NCBI GenBank assembly: GCA_011799875.1
Contig: CM022301.1
Coordinates: 327,688,929-327,752,928, forward strand
Source: Thinopyrum elongatum
Taxonomy: Eukaryota > Streptophyta > Magnoliopsida > Poales > Poaceae
Direction: 5' to 3'
Length of the DNA stretch: 64,000 nt
Numbering within the stretch: position 1 is the first letter of the stretch; every line of letters begins with the position of its first letter. Under the pieces are notes generated by a model. That model did no database searches and was not told the origin of the DNA. It saw only the letters and a program-made list of their open reading frames with translations. A program made the translations under genes and the position numbers. Shown in pieces: positions 58,740 through 64,000 of this stretch.

Positions 58740-60902
58740 AGTTGGATGCAGCACATCGGAACTGGGCTGTGGCATGCCAAGCCCAGCTGCAAATTGTTAA
58801 AAGAGAGGAGCGATGGATTTGGGCCTTCCAGAACAGTTAAGTGTCGTGACCTCGATCGTGAAGCGCCTCCCATGGACTAAAAAAAGGCCTAGTTGGTTAT
58901 AATTAGTTGAAATATGTAAAATATTCCATAATAAAAAGAAATATGTAAATTGCAATGAATTTAGTCCGCTTTCACTGAAAACCATCCGATTTGCATGAAA
59001 TTCATCCGTGGAACCACAAGACGGCTGTCCATACAGAGCCTAACCGTACGGAACCAGCAGGTCCATGGTCGTACGCAAGCAAGTGCATGCACTTATTATC
59101 ATGATGGAAAAATAATGCTGACGTCTGAGACGGTGAAACCCATGAAGTTTTCAACGTAGTCATTAAACAAGAGAATTCTGCAAGTACAGACTGATAACTG
59201 GGATCTAGTATGTATATTGTTTTTTCAGGTCGAGCAAGTTTCAACTGGGCTGTACACTGCCCAGGCTTGGTTTTGTTTTTAACAGGCCCAGCCCATGACG
59301 ACAATGGGGCACACAGATCCAACAGGTATCAACTGGCCTCTGGCCCACCAGCCTTACTTATATTTTCTCTTAGAACATCCGCAGGCAGTTTTTTTACTGA
59401 AGAAAACACATAGCCCAGTTCTATTTTCCTCTTGAAACGCCATGTCCTACTTCCGTTTTCTAATCTCTACCTATAGTTTTACTAGTTCATATACACATAT
59501 TATTATATTGAAAATACATAAAGTTCCCTTTTCATCTTTACATCGTTATTTTTTGTTGTTGTTTTCCCTCCCAGCGCTGATTTTTTTACCACTAGTTTTC
59601 CCTAAAACCAACTCAATTGTCCCACGTATTATTAGCTTACAAAAATAAAATAATATTTTATTTGGCAAATCAATAAGTTCTTAAAAAATAAATATTTATC
59701 ATTTCTGGATTAAAACAGTTCGGACTCCACCGAAATATGCAAAATTAGGTTGAACTTTTTGACCGTGGTCCTGGGCAGAAAATGGGTTGTAATAAATTCC
59801 TTAAGAATTAGCAAATGGGCTGCAAATTATTAAAAAAATAGCAAATGGGCTCTATGTTGTCTGCCACAGATTTGGAGGCTGACTTGTGGGCCTACTAAGT
59901 TCATGCGTACACATGGTTTCTCAAAAAAGAAACTTAGTCAACAATCGACTCTACCAGCATCAGACCGTTAGATGTCAATTTAACATCAATCATGCTTCTT
60001 TAGTCTCTGATCTTCCTGCTCCAGCCGCCCAAACCAGTGCCGGCGGAACCGCCTGCTCCCGCCTCCCGTGGCTAGCTGTGCTGTCGGGCAGGCCTCACGG
60101 CCCCACCATACTCGCATCCCTTGCCTGGCTATCCCTATACTCACCCACACCTCCTGTTATTCTCCGACGACGGCAACCTCACACTGCAGCCGAACAAGTA
60201 AACCCTCGTACCCACTCCGCGTGGGAAACAAATGCCAAGTCTTCCTCGGCTCCGGGTCGTTCCCTTACTTGGCCTCGCCGTCGTCCATCGCCTTGGTGCT
60301 CTCGGCACTGCATGGTCAACGAACGACATCCATCGGAAGAGGACTGTACGTGGAGAGGCTGACAGCTGGGTCCACGGCCACACGCAAGGAAGTGCCTCCT
60401 TTTTTTGCGAGTAGGAAGTGCCTCCTTATTACGCGCAAAATAATGATTCCTCCTCCTGACAGCTGGGACCGACCGGAAGGGCCTCTGTATTTCACGAAAA
60501 AAACATTCCCCCCGCTGACAGCTCGGATCCACCAGCTATTACACACACAAAAATGAATACCCCCGATGCTAGGTGGGTCCCACCATATTTGGAGGCTGAC
60601 TTGTGGGCCTACTAAGTTGGCGCGGACGCAGGGCTTTGTCAACTTAGTCAATATAAACGATTCTAGCTGCGGTGACCGTACGACGTCCATCCAACGGCCG
60701 TCGTGTTTCTTCAACCTCTGGTCTTCTTGCTCCAGCCGCCCAAACCATCGCTGGTCGTGCCGCCTGCTCCTGCGTCCCGTGGCCGGTTGTGCTGCCGCGC
60801 AGGCCTCATCGCCCCACCCTACTCGCATCGATGGCCTAGCCATCCCTGTACTCACCCAGACCTCCTGTTATTCTCCGGCGACGGCAGCCTCACACTGCAG
60901 CC
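58740..60902 (-). mobile_element. CACTA 5' subterminal fragment in inverse orientation
   Basis: Carries the same units as about 1,880-3,600, inverted and in matching order: CAGCCCA/GGGCTG-rich AT DNA (59.2-59.9 kb), ACCGAAATATGCAAAATTAGG, GACTTGTGGGCCTACTAAGT (twice, 59,880 and 60,599), then CCTCCCGTGGC, CTGTTATTCTCCG and CTCACACTGCAGCC (twice). No CACTAC terminus is present. At 60,902 the match ends where the Athila-like LTR begins. It is therefore part of another member of the same CACTA family whose outer end was displaced beyond the window. Confidence 0.6.
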
Positions 60903-62395
60903 TGATTTTTCCTACTGTTATTTATAATGTTTTATGCATAATAATGCTTTTTGGAGTAATTCTAATGCCTTTTCTCTCATAATATGCAAGGTTCACACAA
61001 AGAGGGAGAATACCGGCAGTTGGAATTCTGGACCTGAAAAAGCTACATCAGGCCACCTATTTTGCACAACTCCAAATGAGATGAAACTTCACGGAGATTT
61101 TTTATGGAATATAAAAGAATTATTGGAGCAAATAACTACCAGAGGGGGCCCACCAGGTGGGCACAACCCACCTAGGTGCGCCAGGGCCCCAGGCACGCCC
61201 TGGTGGGTTGTGCCCTCCTCAGCCCACCTCCGGTGCCCCTCTTCTAGTATATAAGTCATTTTGACTTAGAGAAAATAAGAGGAGGACTTTCGGGACGAAG
61301 CGCCGCCGTCTCGAGGCGGAACTTGGGCAGGAGCACTTTTGCCCTCCGGCGGAGCGATTCCGCCGGGGGAACTTCCCTCCCGTATGGGGAAATCATCGTC
61401 ATCATCATCACCAACAACTCTTCCATCTTGGGGAGGGCAATCTCCATCAACATCTTCAACAGCACCATCTCCTCTCAAACCCTAGTTCATCTCTTGTGTT
61501 CAATCTTTATACCGGAACCTTAGATTGGTGCTTGTGGGTGACTAGTAGTGTTGATTACATCTTGTAGTTGATTACTATATGGTTTATTTGGTGGAAGATT
61601 ATATGTTCAGATCCATTATGCTATTTAATACCCCTCTGATCTTGAGCATGATTATCATTTGTGAGTAGTTACTTTTGTTCTTGAGGTCACGGGAGAAATC
61701 TTGTTGCAAGTAATCATGTGAACTTGATATGTGTTCGATATTTTGAAGATATGTATGTTGTGATTCCCTTAGTGGTGTCATGTGAACGTCGACTACATGG
61801 CACTTCACCTTATTAGGGCCTAAGGGAATGCATTGTGGAGTAGTTATTAGATGATGGGTTGCGAGAGTGACAGAAGCTTAAACCCTAGTTTATGCGCTAC
61901 TTCGTAAGGGATTGATTTGGATCCAAAAGTTTAATGCTATGGTTAGATTTTATCTTAATATTTTTCTCGTAGTTGCGGATGCTTGCAAGGGGGTTAATCA
62001 TAAGTAGGAGGTTTGTTCAAGTAAGAACAGCACCTAAGCACCGGTCCACCCACATATCAAATTATCAAAGTAGCGAACACGAATCAAACCAACATGATGA
62101 AAGTGACTAGATGAAATTCCCGTGTACCCTCAAGAACATTTTGCTTATCATAAGAGACCATTTTGGCATGTCCTTTGCCTCAAAATGATTGGGCTACCTT
62201 GCTGCACTTTTGTTACCGTTACCGTTACTTGCTCGTTACAAATTATCTTGCTATCAAACTACTCGTTACTTATAATTTCATTGCTTGCAGAGAATACCTT
62301 GCTGAAAACTACTTGTCATTTCCTTCTACTCCTCATTGGGTTTGACACTCTACTTATCGAAAGGACTACGATTGATCCCCTATACTTGTGGGTCA
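60903..62395 (+). repeat. 5' LTR of the Athila-like element
   Basis: About 1.49 kb. The start is uncertain: similarity to CACTA DNA ends at 60,902, and TG dinucleotides at 60,903 and 60,916 are both candidates. The core promoter TATATAA is at 61,248-61,254, followed by a GC-rich leader with CCGCCGTCTCGAGGCGG. It ends in ACTTGTGGGTCATCA just before the primer site. Confidence 0.65.
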
Positions 62396-62409
62396 TCAAG
62401 GCTCTTTTC

Positions 62410-62427
62410 TGGCGCCGTTGCCGGGGA
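62410..62427 (+). other. primer-binding site, tRNA-Asp type
   Basis: TGGCGCCGTTGCCGGGGA, the sequence complementary to the 3' end of plant Asp tRNA that Athila-lineage elements use to prime minus-strand DNA synthesis. It lies about 15 bases after the LTR end. Confidence 0.85.
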
Positions 62428-62504
62428 GTGAAGCGCTCTTGGTAAGTGGAAATCGGTAAGGAAAAATTATTACTACATGCTGAAATTTATTGTCACTTGT
62501 TACT

Positions 62505-64000
62505 ATGGAGAACAATCCTTTGAGGGGTTTGTTCGGGGTATCTTCACCTTGACCGGAACCATAATTAGTTGCCCCTCAACCTACTACACCTACTGAAAAT
62601 ATTGGTTATGAAATTCCTTCAGGTATGATAGAACAACTGCTAGCTAATCCTTATGCAGGAGACGAAACTGAACATCCTGATATGCACTTGATATATGTGG
62701 ATGAAATTTGTGGATTATTTAAGCTTGCAGGTTTACCCGGAGATGAAGCTAAGAAGAAGGTTTTCCCTTTATCTTTGAAGGGAAAAGCATTGGCATGGTA
62801 TAGGCTATGCGATGATATTGGATCTTGGAATTGGAATCGTTTGAAATTGGAATTTCACCAAAAAAAACTATCCTATGCATCTAGTTCATCGTGATCGGAA
62901 TTATATATATAATTTTTGGCCTCATGAAGGAGAAAGTATCGCTCTAGCTTGGGGGAGGCTTAAGTCAATGTTATATTCATGCCCCAATCATGAGCTCTCA
63001 AGAGAATTATTATTCAGAATTTTTATGCTCGGCTTTCTCGTGATGCTCAATCCATGCTCGATACTTCTTGTACTGGTTCTTTTATGAAGAAGATTATTGA
63101 ATTCAGGTGGGATCTTTTAGAAAGAATTAAATGCAACTCTGAAGATTGGGAACTCGACGAAGGTAAAGAGTCAGGTATTAAGCTTAAGTTTGATTGTGTT
63201 AAATCTTTTACGAATACCGATGCTTTTCAAAAGTTTAGCACTAAATATGGACTTGACTCTGAGATAGTAGCCTCTTTTTGTGAATCATTTGCTACTCATG
63301 TTTATCTCCCTAAAGAGAAGTGGTTTAAATATCACTCACCTATTAAAGAAGAAATGAAAGAACTGGTTGTGGTCAAAGATGAAAGTATCATTTATAATGT
63401 TGACCCAGTTGTTCCTACCGCTTACATCGAAAAACCACATTTCCCTGTTAGGATAAAGGAACATGCTAAGGTCTCAACCATGGTCAATAAAAGCTATATT
63501 AGAGCACCTAAATCTGCTGAACAAATCAAGGTAGAACCTAGTGTTTCTATGGTTAAAGATCTCTTGGTAGAAAATATAGATGGGCATGTTATTTACTTCT
63601 GTGATGAAGCTGCTAGAATTGCTAAACCTGATGAAAAGGATAAACATAGACCTATTGTTGGCATGCCTATTGTCTCAGTCAAAATTGGAGATCACTGTTA
63701 TCATGGTTTATGTGACTTAGGTGCTAGCGTGAGTGCTATTCCCTTTACCTTATATCAAGAAATTATGAATGACATAGCACCCGCTGAGATAGAAGACATA
63801 GATGTTACTATTAAGCTTGCTAATAGAGACACCATCACACCGCTTGGGATTGTTAGAGATGTTGAAGTCTTGTGTGGGAAAATAAAATATCCTAATGATT
63901 TTCTTGTTCTTGGTTCCCCACAAGATGACTTTTGTCCCATTATCTTTGGTAGACCTTTCTTGAACACCGTTAATGCTAAAATAGATTGTGAGAAACAAAC
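62505..64000 (+). pseudogene. gag-protease region of the Athila-like element, with frame breaks, runs off the window
   Basis: The first ATG at 62,505 is followed by in-frame stops at 62,550 (TGA) and shortly after (TAA). From about 62,580 the same frame encodes a retrotransposon gag segment, including LPGDEAKKKVFPLSLKGKAL and a WYRL motif. It shifts by one base near 62,865 and shifts back near 63,040. It then stays open for over 300 codons to the window end. The later part has a retropepsin-type active site, CDLGAS (Asp codon at 63,714-63,716), and a closing IIFGRPFL, the flap-distal strand of the fold. Normally gag packages the RNA and the protease releases the pol enzymes. The stops and two shifts make this copy defective for gag. 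Confidence 0.75.

Larger units (their letters stand above)
60903..64000 (+). mobile_element. Athila-like Gypsy retrotransposon, 5' part
   Basis: Contains an LTR with promoter, a tRNA-Asp primer site, a damaged gag frame and a retropepsin-like region, and continues past the window. The 3' half (reverse transcriptase, integrase, 3' LTR) is not seen. The primer type and the long gag-protease frame are those of the Athila lineage, abundant in wheat. Confidence 0.75.

Overview
The window looks like chromosomal DNA of a large-genome grass, most likely the wheat/Aegilops/barley tribe (Triticeae). The reasons are nested Class I and Class II transposons, grass Stowaway MITEs, CACTA ends with the usual CACTAC(A)n termini, and plant-specific gene families (B3, NAC, F-box). 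There is no sign of bacterial, organellar or viral genome organisation, no CRISPR array and no tRNA or rRNA gene. Splice sites and exons were read by eye, so internal gene structures are provisional.

Layout. (1) 1-391 and 31,738-32,354: the two halves of a minus-strand B3-domain gene. It was split by a single 31.3-kb CACTA transposon (392-31,737) with 14-bp perfect terminal inverted repeats and a 3-bp target duplication (ACC). (2) Inside the CACTA element: repeat-rich 5' subterminal DNA (0.4-4.1 kb); two related minus-strand B3-like loci (4.3-5.9 and 6.5-9.2 kb); a minus-strand coiled-coil gene with one stop codon (10.3-11.0 kb); a repeat block containing a perfect 152-bp inverted repeat (13.0-13.4 kb); a Pro/Ala-rich reading frame (16.1-16.8 kb) lying between two diverged copies of a 2.4-3-kb duplication; two related plus-strand loci with many small exons (20.1-23.8 and 25.3-30.2 kb), the second resembling the Ptta/En-Spm accessory transposase family; and a GGCCC-rich 3' subterminal array. 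No large TnpD-type transposase was found, so the element is probably non-autonomous. (3) 32.7-36.2 kb: an LTR-like retroelement fragment, a short F-box reading frame and two MITE copies. (4) 36,267-58,472: a three-exon NAC-domain gene whose third exon is split by a 21.1-kb minus-oriented LTR retrotransposon (37,262-58,377, perfect GGGAC duplication). That element carries the 3' end of a Copia element and is itself interrupted, inside one LTR, by a second related retrotransposon (45,548-57,161). Both have LTRs over 4 kb and short non-coding interiors, as in large retrotransposon derivatives (LARDs). (5) 58.7-60.9 kb: CACTA 5' subterminal sequence in inverse orientation, without visible termini. 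(6) 60.9-64.0 kb: the 5' LTR, tRNA-Asp primer site and decayed gag/protease region of an Athila-like Gypsy element that runs off the window.

The host genes (B3, F-box, NAC) are regulatory families. Two of the three are broken by precise transposon insertion, yet their reading frames can be followed across the insertions. The most unusual content is what the CACTA element carries: tandem B3-like genes with shared upstream modules, an array of 30-nt microexons, and a perfect long hairpin.
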